DNA of 64,000 nucleotides from Polyodon spathula (GCF_017654505.1 NC_054545.1:15284047-15348046); one strand, 5' to 3'; counted from the first letter of the stretch, positions 1-52,902 are shown. The notes: generated by a model not told the origin, from the letters alone. Numbers and translations: made by a program.

Positions 1-2004
1 TGGGTATTGTGTTGTTTTTTGTCTTTTGTATTATTTATTAGTAGTCGCAGTAGCATTATAGCACTGTTTGGATTGATTAAGAACACTTTATTTTGATTTA
101 TGTGAACATGTTATGATTTTTGTGCACACACATATAGGAGTGTTGTTTGTGATGGGGACACTAATGATCTGATTCAGATTGCCTACAGGTGCAACCAATT
201 GAACTACCGCATATAAACACTGCCAGGAGAGCAGAGAAGAGAGAAGCAAACAAGGGCGGAAAAGACAGAGACAGAGACAGAGTCAGAGGACAGCAGAAAA
301 GACAGAGGCAGACAAGAGCAGGCAGCATGGAGAGAGCTTGGAAAGCAGAGGCAGAGGCAGAGGCACTAGAACAAAGGGAGGGAAATAAATGAGAGAAAGA
401 TAACCGGGAAGAGAAATAAAAAACAGCGTAAAAGTGGAGCGAGGGGGAAGCAGCTGAGAGGTGAGTGGATAGAGACGAGAGGCGGAGAATCTGCACCTGG
501 GTAATTGCAGCTAGAACCAGCAAGCCGAAGCAAGAGGCGGGGTGTGCCAGAGAGACGAATGTGAAAAGGGGCTCAAACTACAGTAATTTAAATTATACAT
601 TTCATTTAACTATATAACTGACCCACAAGCACTACATGGTGAACTCAATATCTGTATTGATTTTGAACCAATCTTCCCCAAACCTTTATTCTATTCTATT
701 CTACAGTTCTAGCTCCTAATGACGTTTGCCTCTGAATTGTATTGACTATAATCTTCCACTATAAACTTACTGTGTGCTTACTACATGACTGTTGTAAGAG
801 CTGCATGTTGCTGCTCAAGTAGAAATGTGGATAATCAGGAACATGTTGACTTTGGACCCGAACCAAAAAAAAGTTGGCTCTGCTAATGGGACAAAGTATT
901 GAATAACACATTGCAAAGACAAAACACACACGGCCATTGACTCAGGCAGAAGTTCTCTTGGACCAAACTTATCTGCATATTTCCGTTAAATCTTTTTTTT
1001 TTTTTTTTTTATGGCTCATTTGTTGTTCTTCATGACTTTTGATTTTTCTTGGCCTCTCTGGTTGGATGCCGAAGTGGTTGAAGTCTTTGAAACTTGTAAT
1101 CAGTTCTTCTGCAACAATATTGAACCAACGAGATTTAGACACAAATGATGTGTTTAATACAGTGATGTCAGGGGGGGGGGGGGGGGGGGGGGGATTTTTG
1201 CAGATGGGTAATAATTTATAAAAACGTTTCTGTAAGTAAAAATTAACTTGCTATGAACTCGAAATCGCCCTATTAAGAACCATGATATTTCACCTCACTA
1301 TCACATTTAGACCCACTACTGTGTAGTTATCAAACATAAAAATTTTATAATATAAAGAATAACCTAAATTATCTGTTGTCTAGATCCCAAAGTCCATCCT
1401 GCTGTTTTCCATTGCAAATTTGTCACATACTTATAGGTATCAATTTGATAAAACCCGTTTAAAACATGATTCACGCGGGACTAAAAACCTGATGTGGTAG
1501 TTAAAAACTGAAGACTTCAAATTACCTCCCAGACGTGGAACACTTTATATCAACGAAAGACGGTAATTTCAAAATGAAATATGATGCTGGGGCCAGAGAA
1601 GGCGCTTTTGTGCATGATTTGTAAACAATGCACCAGTGTAGTGTTAGAAAGTGGTACATCGCAGAATGTGGTACACTTAACAAAACTTGGTATAGGTGCA
1701 AACAATTGCGATCTGATGGGTGTTTTGCTATTGTCAAACAGAGGTATATTTACCATTAATTATATATTATTTTTTACATGGGTTTGATCCAAGAACCACT
1801 TCTTTGATCCAACAACACTGGGTAAGAAAGACGTGGTTGGTACTTTTTTTTGGAGAGTCACGCCAGCCAAGCTGGAATAAAGGACTGGGGAAAGCTACTG
1901 TGACTACCTATACAGGACTGGCCTTTATAGGAAAGCTAGGGTATTTCCACATCTATCCTAGTTGTTTCAGAGCCATTCAAATGTCTTTTCTAGATAGCTC
2001 TAGA
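1..2004. other. Intergenic stretch, no gene seen
   Basis: No convincing exon on either strand. It holds a purine-rich GA/CAGA stretch (about 190-560), short T-runs and a run of 22 or more G (about 1171-1193). The short open frames follow this composition and have no family signature. Confidence 0.5.
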
Positions 2005-2005
2005 T

Positions 2006-2132
2006 CGGGAGTCTCCAATCCTGGTCCTGCAGTGCTTCTGATAAGCACTTAATTGGTCCAATTTAGGGTACAGTTGGAACAAAAACCAAGAGGGACACTG
2101 GCCCTCCAGGACCAGGATTGGAGACCCCTGGT
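2006..2132. mobile_element. Short MITE-like element, copy 1
   Basis: About 125 bp bounded by imperfect inverted ends: a GTCTCCAATCCTGGTCCTG-type left end and its reverse complement near 2105-2130. Two more copies with the same end motif and an internal ATTGGTCCAATT-like core lie at 2583-2792 and 63236-63416. It has no coding capacity. It looks like a non-autonomous DNA transposon; the superfamily is not determined. Confidence 0.6.
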
Positions 2133-2582
2133 CTAAAGCACTCTGTGGTCAAGTTTCCGATAAGTTTTGCACGGTTTTGAATGCTGTGGTTTTTTATACT
2201 GTAAATGCATGAATGGTCCAGCCGTAGCTTAGTTGGCCCCTCGCTTTTTTTTTATTCATGTTGCTACTTGCAGTTTCTGTTGCAATACAAAATGTGCCTT
2301 GTTTAACTTCTACATTTTTACAAGACATCTTTACAGAGCTGACCCTTTTGCATATAACTTGGACCAATTGTCCGTATTACATCTTTATATAGCTGGGCGC
2401 GTTATGCTAACATGGATGTTTTTTTTACACATCAAATGTTTTGGGACACAAGGATTAAAGTACCTAGAAATACAGAATAACAATAAATACAGAGGTAAAC
2501 ATTTTAACATATTGTATATCTGTTTTTGTCATTGCAGGCAATTCAAGGAAGATGTAGGTTTATAGTCTTACACATGTACTGT

Positions 2583-2792
2583 ACATCAGGGGTCTCCAAA
2601 CCTGGTCCTGGAGAGCTACTGTGGCTGCTGATTTTCGTTTCAACCAATCTGTTACTTAATTGAACCAATTATTGGCATAATTAGTCAAGATTAACAGATG
2701 TTCCAGATCTTTAGCCACTGATGTTGTAAAGACACCTATAAAACCTGCTGGATAGGGGCTGTCCAGGACCAGGGTTGGAGACCCCTGCTGTA
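2583..2792. mobile_element. Short MITE-like element, copy 2
   Basis: It starts with GGGGTCTCCAAACCTGGTCC and ends with the inverted counterpart, ACCAGGGTTGGAGACCCCTG. The interior includes a TTAATTGAACCAATTA-type segment as in copies 1 and 3, and is longer (about 210 bp). Confidence 0.6.
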
Positions 2793-4530
2793 CATTGTTC
2801 CTTGGCCCAGGTTAGTTAAATTATAAAGAAATAACTTGATGTTCTTTTGTTTAGCCGCTAGATGGGGCAGTTGTACTAGTCTGTCTAAACAGGAGTTTGG
2901 TTATTGAACACGTCTATTAAAGCCGCAAACTACCGTATAAACGAAATGGGTGTTTTCCTTCCTCAGCAACACTACAAAAATATCTTGCAGATTTAAGTAC
3001 AAATGTGTGCAATACAATCATGAAGCACGAAGTAAATGTCGTTTTTAGCAGATTCAGTTCATTGTTTTACCCTGTCTGTCCTGAAAGGTTTGAATTGTTT
3101 AATTAAACTGTTTGTTTTGTATGGTTTACTTCAGGATATATTCTCTGCATTTTGTGCCACTCTCTATAATGCAATGAATGGTATGTAATTTACAGGAAGC
3201 TAGAAACACTTTCGCTTTGATTGTTTTGCTTGAGTGTTAAATTTTTTTTTTATTTTTTTTTTTTGAGCTGAACCCAAAATAAAGTGTTCGTCTGCATTTG
3301 GGTTTGATTTCTGCATGGTAAGATTGGTTATGGTTATTGGTTATGTCTTAATTCTAATAATTAACTAAACATTATTTATCCATTACAGTACAAAGCTGTT
3401 CTACAACAAGTAATGGTTCAGCCATAAGGAATACCAAATAATTTTCATGGAATTAAACTATCAAAAAAATAACTTCTGACATTTGGAAATAGTTACATTC
3501 TTGAGCTGTAAGTACTGTAAATCCTAACTGTTATCATATTGTTAGTTTGTTTTTATTCCTTTCACAAAACATGCCTTTGTTGCTAATATATGTTTCATAG
3601 CCACTCTTTTGTGTTTAAAATACATTTATATTTAGAATAATTAAAACATATTAAATATGTTATATATTAAACAAATATCTCAAAGATATTGGAATCACTG
3701 GGATCACAGCTTGACAAAGTTTGACAAAGTTTTGAGACCAATCTGCTACTAGGAACCAGACAGTCACAGGTAGACCAAATGGCCTCCTTTTTGTTTGAAA
3801 GTGCAGTGTCTCTATACTGCAGAAACATAGTCACATGACCTCAATATGGTGCCATATGAGGTCAGAGATAAATAACATGTTCACTAACACATTTAGAAAA
3901 TACGACGTCACTTCCTCAAATGATTTGTGAGATACAACTAAGTCTCTGACCCTTTGGTGCTACAAAAACGAAAGGGTGAAATGGTTTATGTGACACACTA
4001 ACAGCAGTTGCACTGTAGAACAGTATATTATGTGTACATTCATGCAAGCTCTCCTCACAGGGATGCTTCATTAAAGTTGGTAGAAGGAATATGATTTGCT
4101 TGAGTGATGACAAATCGCTTCCAGTCACATCTGTATATCCTGGCTCAGAGTCTGTAGCTTCCTTTTCTACACACCCACAATCTGCAGTTGCAGGTGCTAC
4201 AGGGGCACTCCAAACAAAGGTCTGCCAAGCAGCCAAGTAGCAGAGAACTCCTTCTGGGATAAGTTTCAAAACTATCAAAATGCTTCTTTTCTTTCAACTT
4301 CCTTAACTTTACCATCTTAATTTGTTCTTCAATTTGCTACAACATGCCTCAGTGACAAATGAAACCATAGCATTTCTAGCACTACAACAACACTTGACTT
4401 TAAGGTCTGAAAAGTGACCAAAGTGACAATGTATCTTCTGTATCAGTCTTTGACTGATGCTCTGACAGTGGAGCATAGTGATCTGGTCCTACTCACAGCA
4501 GTGTTAGTGTCTGTGGCTTGGTTCTCAGTC
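2793..4530. other. Intergenic stretch; weak LINE-like remnant
   Basis: No gene recognised. Around 3690-3805 a segment (CTGCTACTAGGAACCAG followed by a GGCCTCC-type motif) resembles the 3' end of the CR1-like copies at 27.7 and 34.5 kb, so it is probably an old fragment of the same family. The rest is AT-rich unique-looking DNA. Confidence 0.4.
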
Positions 4531-4534
4531 TGTA

Positions 4535-5560
4535 GATCATTATTATTTATTTATTTATTAGCAGACACCCTTATCCAGGGTGACTTACAATTGTTACAAG
4601 TTATCACAGTACAAAGAATTGCATTGTAAAATATCACATTACAGTATATCACAGAGATAAGAGCAGATATGAAAGTACAATAAATTCAGAGCAAAATAAA
4701 GCATACAGTAACTTATAAGTAAGAACGAAATTGACTAAGTGCAGTTAAACCTTATAGTAACTATTTGCTTATATGGTGAGGTCCAGTAAGAACACATAGT
4801 AAGTACGGAAAATGGATGAGAATGATTTCAAATAAGAGCAATTACAGAAAACGTGAGTACAGATACCTATAGAGTAAAATCAAATACAAGCTATAGTAAG
4901 TAGATATAGGTAGGCGCAGTAGTTGAATGCAGCAAGGTATGGAGCAGTTCAGTGCAAGTACAAGCTGATGCAAGTACTGGTACAAGTGGGTGCCATATAA
5001 TCCAGCATGGTTTGAGAGTTGTAGTGTTTACAGACGCTGTCTGAACAGATGTGTATTGAGGAAGCGCCGGAAGGTGGTCAGGGACGGAGCAGTCCTGATA
5101 TCTGTGGATAGGTCGTTCCATCACTGAGGTTCAACAGTGGAGAAGGAGCAGGCTCTAGAGGCGGGGGAGAGGAGAGGGCGAGAGGGGGTGTAGGGAGAAA
5201 TTATATTCTGGAGATAGGAGGGAGAAGCATGGTCAAGACAGCGATAGGCAAGTACAAGTGTTTTGAATTGGATGAGAGCAGCGATAGGGAGCCAGTGCAG
5301 AGAGCAGAGCATCAGTGTAGAGTGGGAGAAACAGGGAAGGAAGAAGACAAGGCGAGCAGCAGAGTTTTGGATGAGCTGGAGAGGACGGGTAGCAGAGGCA
5401 GGAAGACTGGCCAGGAGGGAGTTGTATTAGTCAAGGCTGGAGAGTACCAAGGCCTGAACTAGGAGCTGAGTAATCGGTGAGGAAGGGTCGGATTCTGTAT
5501 ATGTTGCTGAGATAGAAGCGACAAGAGCATGCCAGACAATGCTGTATGCTTAATAAGACT
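4535..5560 (-). mobile_element. L2-like LINE fragment (ORF2 C-terminus plus 3' tail)
   Basis: Read on the - strand, 5312-5121 translates to LHWLPIAALIQFKTLVLAYR, the conserved stretch after the reverse transcriptase in L2/CR1-group LINEs. It continues out of frame to a TFRRFLNTHLFRQRL-like C-terminus near 5030-5070. The 3' end (4540-4600 in + coordinates) is the TGTAAGTCACCCTGGATAAG tail followed by TAAATA repeats, typical of fish L2 elements. The reading frame is broken, so the copy is dead, and it is truncated at its 5' end. Confidence 0.75.
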
Positions 5561-8500
5561 TGGGAATCTAATTCTTCAACATCCTCTTCTACCACCACTG
5601 TATGTATGGGATATTGCAGTCACAATCTAGGGATTACTAAAAATTAACTGGCTCCAACTTTTAGCACTTGACCCATCGTCAGTACACTAGCTGTCTTTCT
5701 GTATCCATCCTCTGCTTCAAGGGAAATTTCTCTAACTCAGATATGTGTGTTGCTTCATCCAAGAAAGCTTCCATGCTTGATGGTAGCAGTTGCTTTTACC
5801 CTGTGATGGCTGTCGCTTGCCCCTGCACCTTCCTCAGTTTCTCTGTTTTTGCCACATTTCTACTGCGGGCTAAGTAATGTGTCTTTAACTTAAACTGTTC
5901 CTCCCCTACAGCTGCATGAAATATTAGTAAACCAACAGAACTATGTGAATCTTCATTATGACATGCAGCTGCCTCCTCTAGGTTGCAATTGGACACTAGA
6001 GTCATACATAACAAGACACCAATAGTTAACAGATTCTTTTTCATTTTTTATTTCTCAAACAGTTTTTCCTGTGATAAGCATACTCCAAGTCTAGAGAGTC
6101 TTTTCCAATGTGGAAGAACGATTGTTATGTTGAAACTTCAGGTCTTTTGATGCAGTGACGTGAGAGAGGTTGGAAGAGCAGCAATGTCAGATCAGTTAGT
6201 GATTCTTCTACCTTTTCATTATGAGCGAGATAGAGAAAGCCAAGGCTTCTGTGCATGGTGGGAGGTAAGCAACAATGCCTTGTATTGTACATCTGCAAGT
6301 CATGGCAGTTCCAAGGGAATGGAACTTGAACTCACACATTTCACTAAACAACGCTGAATGACTGGGACTGGGGCATTCATTCTCTATTTTACCCCAAAAA
6401 ACGTTTTTCCAGAGTGTTGATTGACAAGTCTGGTACAATATTCAATGTAGTGTTCTCCTTGGCAGTCAGAAACCTATTTTTGAGAGTAAAATGAAGAGAA
6501 AATGTGATACCCTGATGAGGCTAAGGTTTAAATAGCAATTAATGCTGCATTTTCTGTAATTTGACAGCATTTTTTTTAGCAGTTTATGTTATATCCTATT
6601 ACAACTAATTATACTTAAGATTCAAACATCAAAATATTACACATTCCTATATAAGAAGACCCTGTAGGAATCTTCCAGAAAGTTCATAAGCCACACAAAA
6701 CGACCTGTTTAAATGTTTGTTCGGGGTATCAGATCGGCCTGTAACATAAATGATTCTCTTTATGTTGGAGTAAGAGATTAGTTTGGTATTGTTTGAATTA
6801 ATGACCAAGCAGTGTATGGATTTGTTGAGTAGTCTGTTAATAAGGCTACATGTGAAAAACAATACATATGATGAAATGAACAGGCTACATTAAGACACCC
6901 AGTGCAAGATTTATTACATTATTTTATATGCATGTACCATTGTCACCAGAACAAAAATAGTTTAAACTTTGTACTATAGGAAGGGTTGCATGGGACTCAG
7001 GGCATGCAACATAGGATTACATATTATAATCCTATTACATTCCCATATTGCAAATACACTCCCACCCAATATATAGGTTATACACACAAAAATACAACAT
7101 ACAAAAACAAGTGTGCTTGTATTACAGTTCTTAGCTTATTTAAACACATCTGGACTTACAGTACATACCATTTGTGACTGTTCAAGGTCTGAACGTCATC
7201 TTGCATCCCTCAATTCCTTCAATGCTTTTCCATGTTCATGGTTAACTGGACTTTTATTTCCAGATGGATTTAATAAGTATCCAGAAGCAGTCCACCAGCC
7301 AAGCAGATTGTGTGCCAATGTTAATTTCTCTTTAGTTTTTCGCTTTAATCAGTCTATGTTTTTTTTTTTTTGTTTTGTTTTGTTTTAGTTTATTTTCTGC
7401 AATATTAGTCTCCTTGATTATTTTGTTCCTGGACTTCAAAAATGTAATTTCATAGTTAGTAATAATCTCTTCAACTAAATGCAATTCAGCTGTCACAGCA
7501 CACATGTTTAATGAGAATCCTACAAAATCCAGACTAAGAGAGAGAGATGAGAAACATCTTGAAAACTATAACATACGATTACTGTAGTCCATATATTTTA
7601 AATAATAAGTTTTGCCTTGGTCCAGCTTTCATCCACTCCCTTTTTTAATATACATGTATTACAGTAAAAAGAGAGTGCTGTATTAATTGTAGTGTGAAAT
7701 TGCAATCCCTTTAACTAAACCAGGTATTGTTTGAATGTTTTCTCTGTACCTCAAACACATAACCCCACCCCACCCCACACCCACCCCACCCTACCCGGGG
7801 GTTAACATTTGTTTATCTCACAGCAAATGATTAGTCTCAGAAAGTCGTACATTGCATGTAATATATGTCACATTACTGTTGCTTGAAATTAACAGAAATA
7901 CAAGTTTAAAGGAAAAAAAAACTTAGAACTAACTCATGTAGCACACTTATTTATATTAGAACATGTTTAGTTAAAGCAAATACTTTTAAAATACAGGCTA
8001 CTGTCCTGATGTGCCCTAGCCAGCTGTACTACAGGTTGTGCGTAGCAATTTATTTCATGATGATAATAAGGTGAGAGTTCCACTGTCATGGTAAAAAGTG
8101 TGTTATTAATGGAAATGAATTATTCATGTGAGCTGATCAATTCAGAGCACAACTTTTAATTGGTGTGGCACATAAACCAGAAGACACAGTTGGAAATTAA
8201 GTGGAGATAGATAAAGTGAATACAATGGGCTGCCTAGTCATGTTGTTGAGGCAGAATCACTTGGATTATAGTTCCTTGAGTTCTTATGTAAAACAGTATT
8301 CTGAAATGACCACCAGTAATCTTCCCAGTAGACCCCCAGCACCCCCTTGTGGCCAATAAATCATTTGGCTTGGCTTGAAAACCACTAAACTAGCAGATGT
8401 TTGTTCACAGACATGCTGAATACAGTTTTCATTTATACACCAAACTCAATTTTGTCCAGGTGCATGTGGGATGTAGCTGAACCACTGTCGTTTATATTCG

Positions 8501-9267
8501 ACCTTGACAGTTAACATTTTGCTAATCACTGGGACTCAAAATAGCAACAGTTCTGTGATGCACTGCCATTATGGATTCTGTGACCTGATGGTGAGATGAG
8601 ATTATGTTAAAAGCTCTCTAACTATGAATGCATGAGGGCCAGGCTTGTTTGCACAGGGGTTAAAACGCTCCCTTGCAGTGTTCAGAGCTTGGTTCATTTG
8701 TATGTACATGTTTTATGCAACACTGATACAGGAATACACCAGACCACTTGCTTTTATAAGCACATTTTCACAAAGTTAATAGGAGAAGACAAAAACACAA
8801 TCAAGCAGCAAAATGCCAGATAAAGACAGATAGCTATTGAGAGAGATATGGGTCCCATTTAAAAAAAAAAAAAAAAATTAAAAAACTAAGACTGTTATTT
8901 TTCTTAAAAAATAGCTTTGGTTAAACATGTACTTGGAAATGAGGATTAACTAATTCTTTCTTAACAGCTGAAAGTGTGTTTGGTAACCTGCAAACTGGAT
9001 TTATTTAATCAGATATCTTTAGAACAGTACGAATTATTCATTAAAATAAGGAAAAAGGGTCGTATAACACAAATACACCATACATTTGATAAGAAGATTC
9101 CATAATTATTCACAATAAATCGTAGTAAACATTAAATTAAAATTTAGCTACGTATCTTTCAAATCCTTATTGTGATATTTAGGCAATCTATTACGTTTTA
9201 CAACACTAACACGTATTTAGCCAAATGTTTTCCGCTACAAAGCCCACATAAATAGGTTGCGACACTA
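5561..9267. other. Intergenic stretch upstream of the CRIM1-like promoter
   Basis: No exon supported. Contents: a C-rich (CCCCA)n patch at 7765-7800, a short segment near 8195-8290 resembling the CR1-like 3' ends elsewhere in the window, A/T homopolymers, and otherwise unremarkable AT-rich DNA. Confidence 0.45.
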
Positions 9268-9316
9268 CCCCCCCCCCCCCCCCCCCCCACCCCCCCCCCC
9301 CCACCCCCCCCCCCCC
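9268..9316. repeat. Poly-C tract interrupted by single A
   Basis: Nearly pure C for about 49 bp with two A interruptions, giving three long C blocks. The opposite strand is G-rich and could form a G-quadruplex. It lies about 560 bp before the predicted transcription start of the CRIM1-like gene. Confidence 0.9.
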
Positions 9317-9879
9317 TCTGGCAAACCAGCTTTTGTTCCGTCGAAAACAAAGTGTATGTCAGATTGACATACAGTATATTGACCATGTAGTAGGACGCAC
9401 TCTTGATAACCATTGTATTTAATGAGGGAATATATTGGGACATAAATAACGCCCCAATCCCTTGCATATCCTCAGACGTTAGTTTCGTCTCGTCTGCTTC
9501 CAGTGTGTACAGAGCACAAGGTCGCTGTGACCATGATTACTAATCAAGAACAAACCCAACTTTTAATTGTTTAACATGTAGCGTTGGGAACTTGTAGCGG
9601 AGAGCACCCATTGCTTGATGGAATAGTTGTTAGTGGACAGAGCCCCTGCCACTCATAGTAAGGGGCGCCCCTGATTTCTCTTCGTCAGTAATGTCAGGTT
9701 AGGTTTCAGATTGCATACCCGTGCAGGAGGACAGCGCCGTTCACTCAATGATATCTCCACTACAGTGTACAGGCTTGGATTGGATGTGTTGATTTCCTGC
9801 AATACTCTATAGATTTAGTTTGGATATTTCTTTACTATCTTAAAAAGCACTGGAGTATTCAACGAAGAAAGTAGAAGCT

Positions 9880-9887
9880 TATATAAG
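9880..9887 (+). promoter_or_regulatory. Candidate TATA box of the CRIM1-like gene
   Basis: TATATAAG followed by GTGCTGGC lies about 228 bp upstream of the predicted ATG. A start about 30 bp downstream (near 9910-9915) would give a 5' UTR of roughly 200 nt. This is motif evidence only; no transcript data are available. Confidence 0.4.
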
Positions 9888-9983
9888 GTGCTGGCAATAG
9901 ACGTTGTATTCAGTTAAGTATCACTTGAGTAAGCTGGCTTTCTCCAAATTATAAAAATATAAAGTGAAAGTGTGTGTTTTACC

Positions 9984-9995
9984 ATGTGTGCTTAA
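9984..9995 (+). other. Upstream ORF of three codons
   Basis: ACCATGT provides an ATG with A at -3, followed by Cys, Ala and a TAA stop. It lies in the predicted 5' UTR between the TATA box and the main ATG at 10115, so it could reduce initiation at the main start. Confidence 0.35.
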
Positions 9996-10021
9996 TTGCA
10001 ACTTTGGAAGTAATTAGTTTG

Positions 10022-10027
<6 letters not shown>

Positions 10028-10055
<28 letters not shown>
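10028..10055 (+). repeat. Poly-A tract in predicted 5' UTR
   Basis: About 28 consecutive A between the upstream ORF and the main start codon. Confidence 0.9.
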
Positions 10056-10114
10056 CATTTATTCATTCGCTTGGAAGAAAGACTTGGCTGTAAAAGCTTT
10101 CAGCAACTTTGGAT

Positions 10115-49599
<39,485 letters not shown>

Positions 49600-50181
49600 A
49601 AACACACACGGGGGCCTGGGATGTGTGTTTCATTTTACAGCCCATTGAATAGACACTCATTAACTGTCCATTAAAATGGATATTGCAATGCAAAACGAAG
49701 TACATTTGCAATCTTATCTTGTGAGCTCTTTATATTTAAAATTTACTAAAGCTTTAAATAACCCAAACTAAGACAAACTTTGTATGCAACAGTATGACTT
49801 GAAAATGTGATATTCATCAACCATTCCCACACAGCCAAATCCAGCATACAGTCGACACTCATATATCCGACCATGTGAAATTTGACTTCAGTGATGGTTA
49901 AAAAGAATGCGACGCATATCTGATTATTTCATTTTGTCCCGTTCCAACTCTTGTCCTTTTTTCAGGGAACACAAAAAACACTGTCAAAAATACATAGCTG
50001 AAAAGACTGTCGGTCTGTAAAATAAGTAGGCTTCCATTTAGATGTGCTGTAGTTGGTTTTGTTGGTACAGTACTATATTTTCAACAGGAGTAGTTTAATT
50101 CAGAATGATATGATTCTGAAAATATCACTTGCCAAAAAAGAAGACAAGTGGACTGTAATACAGTACATACTTTTAAATAAA
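49600..50181 (+). other. Probable 3' UTR of the CRIM1-like gene
   Basis: Non-coding. The first AATAAA after the stop is at 50176-50181, which would give a 3' UTR of about 600 nt. It sits at the edge of an inverted SINE; a second AATAAA is at 50842-50847. Either could be the polyadenylation signal. Confidence 0.35.
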
Positions 50182-50441
50182 TCTTTAATAATCTATTTTT
50201 ATATAGTGCCTTTCATACTGGATCACTATAACAAAATGCTTTACCAGATATGAAACTAGGGTGTGTGAACTATCCATCAGCTGCAGAGTCACTTACAACA
50301 ATGTGTCACCTGAAAGATGGAGCACAGGGAGCTTAAGTGGCTTGTTCAGGGTCACACAATGAGTCAGTGGCTGAGCTGGGATTTGAACTGGGGACCTCCT
50401 AGTTACAAGCCTGTTTCTGTAACCACTGGAACCACACAGCC
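50182..50441 (-). mobile_element. tRNA-derived CORE-like SINE, inverted copy
   Basis: The reverse complement of the family at 37746-38012. On the - strand it starts GGCTGTGTGGTTCCAGTGGT, has box B-like AGTTCAAATCCCAGC, core TGTGTGACCCTGAACAAGCC and a tail with CACTATATAAAAATAG. It is followed at 50445-50510 by the 3' end of another copy in the same orientation. Confidence 0.8.
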
Positions 50442-50510
50442 ACCTATTTTATATAGCACCTTTCATTGTGTACCACCGTCACAAAGCACTATTCAAATTA
50501 CTATTGTAGC

Positions 50511-52750
50511 AGTATGTAAAATTCCCCATTAACAACCCAACAGCAAAATGAAATCAAAATGTTACCCATGGACAGAATTGTATAAAACTTAAAAATGGAA
50601 TGAAATTTAGCAAAAGATAACAAAAAAATAAAATCCATAATCAAAACAATATCCAAAGTCAGGATTCCAAATTGCAGAATATGGTGCTTGATAAGGCCCT
50701 AATGTCACAGTTCAATTGTAAATGAAAATGTACAAGCAACTAAAGATCACAGACTGTTTTACATTACAATAGCTGGTCTTGTTCACTCTTTTTGCTGCAT
50801 TTTCGTCAGGGAAAACTGGAGGAAGTGCCGTGTAACTGCAAAATAAAGACAGACTGACTTGAAGAAAAAACACGTGGCTGACGTGTAGTTGAGTGTCGTA
50901 TATATCCGAGTGCTGACTGTATAACAGTACAATTCTTAAAAATACAAATGTACGTCATTGTTTATACTGCCCCTGCATTGTCTTTTCACATTGCTTTATT
51001 AGAAAGGAGATCCAGAACACCTTTTACTCAACTTTATTTGACAGCGAAACAGCACAATTAGAATTGATTTTAGTATTTCTAAATTCAGCACTATTGGATG
51101 TTTAATAGTTATGGATACTAAAGTATTACTTACCTTTTCCTCATATGTCCTGTGTTCTCTGTACCCATATTTGGAGCATTTTAACATAACGCTTTCAAGA
51201 GCATTCAACTACCCTAACCTAAATTTACCAGCAGAATACAGCAGGCCGTGCCTCTTTACCAGTGTATTTAACAAGAAGTCGAAACAGAAGCACATTTTAT
51301 TTAACACAAATTCTGCATTACCAGGTCACGAATTTTGTATGAAGTAAACTACAGAGGACAAAAAAAAAATGGTGACAAACAGTTAGCAGCGTTACAGTTC
51401 TTAAAACGTACTTTATCAGGTTAAATTGTATGTACATTCATTCTACTGGTACAGGCTGGGAGTGGGGTAGCTTTGATTACACCGTTTGTGTATTGCAGCA
51501 GCTGTGGAATGTTGGCACTGTAGTTCTATAGAGGATTGAACCTCTCACACAATCACAGGGATCCCTCTATGTCGTTATCTGACTTGCACATTTTCAAAAG
51601 TGCCATCGGTATAACAAAAAAGATGGGCGTCAGAAAAGGCTGTTTTTTAAGCATCTTTAACAAAACGAGGACAACTGTTTTAGGCGGAAGTCTAAATCAT
51701 TTCTATTTTTAGGGCATTTAAGTAAGTAACTTGTACACACCAGCATATGGTCCCTATTCTTAAAGCCCTAACACTAGCAGATTGATTTCTTCTGTGGATA
51801 TAGGTTCTGTAAATCAGAAGCGCTGCTGATTTTAAAAATGAGAATTGTATATTTGTGGTTCATTGCAACAAGCTGCTTCTACCACATGCATGTTTCACAA
51901 AACTGTTACATCATTTAAATGATTTTGTAAAAAAAAAAAAAATAACAGTACAAAGCAATGCAGAGTTTCTTAAATTATAAGGAGAGCTGTGAAAGATGGG
52001 TGCCACATTATTGTCGGCTGGAGCAAAGGGTTAGTAGTTGCATATTTGGTTTTATATAAAAGCACTACTGTTCTGATTATCCTGTTTTACATGTAAAATG
52101 CATTACAAAACTATTGTTATTCTATTATATTATTATTATATGGTTTACATATAAAGAGATTTTTATTTTGGGGTATCTTACTTTTTTGGACAGTGTGCTT
52201 GTATACTAATAACATAGACTTGATGTGATGATGATGATATTTAAAAATATTACTAATCTTAACTTCTTAAAATGTTTTCTAAGGCATGGGGGAAGCTACA
52301 TGTTAAATGCTTTTGCAAATGCTTGTAAACTCCTGTGTAAAAATAAGCAGATCAAAGTAGATGAAAGAAATAGTTCCTTATTTATTTTTTCACATAACTT
52401 TATTTATTATTAATAAAACTAGTTTTAAAAAGCTAATCAATCAGAGTGCTCAGCAGGTAAAGAGCATAAAGCTCGAGGGAGCCAAACCTGCTGTACATTT
52501 TTTTAGCTGTGTTAACCTTGTGTTAGTTGCGTTAACCTTTTCTTTCTTTGCCTACTTTACTGTTCAGAACATGTAAAGTTGCTTATTTATTTTCCCAACA
52601 GCAAATGTTTGATTGTAAAACATTTTTCCTCGACAAATAAATAATTTGTGATCAGAATCGTTGTTGCCTTGTAGAATGTGTATATTCTGTGAATTGTTTC
52701 ATTCTCAAATGAGTACAGTAATAAAGCAAATGCATTTAGCAAAGTTTACT
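50511..52750. other. Intergenic stretch, no gene recognised
   Basis: AT-rich, with short A-runs (about 51360 and 51929). No exon or recognisable mobile element. Confidence 0.4.
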
Positions 52751-52767
52751 GCACTACATGTATTACT

Positions 52768-52902
52768 GAGCCCTTTCAGGTCCCACCTTATCTTGGTGCC
52801 GTATGTTTTCATAGGCCATAGGAAATTGTGATGGAAACTCTCAGAACTCCTAGGTCCCAGTCGAGGTGGTGTATAAATAATTGAGGACTGAAAGGGTTAA
52901 AT
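52768..52902. mobile_element. piggyBac-like MITE, short copy
   Basis: The ends are imperfect inverted repeats, GAGCCCTTTCAGGTCC and GGACTGAAAGGGTTAA. The CCCTTT terminus plus TTAA at the right edge is the piggyBac pattern. About 135 bp, no ORF. Confidence 0.5.
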
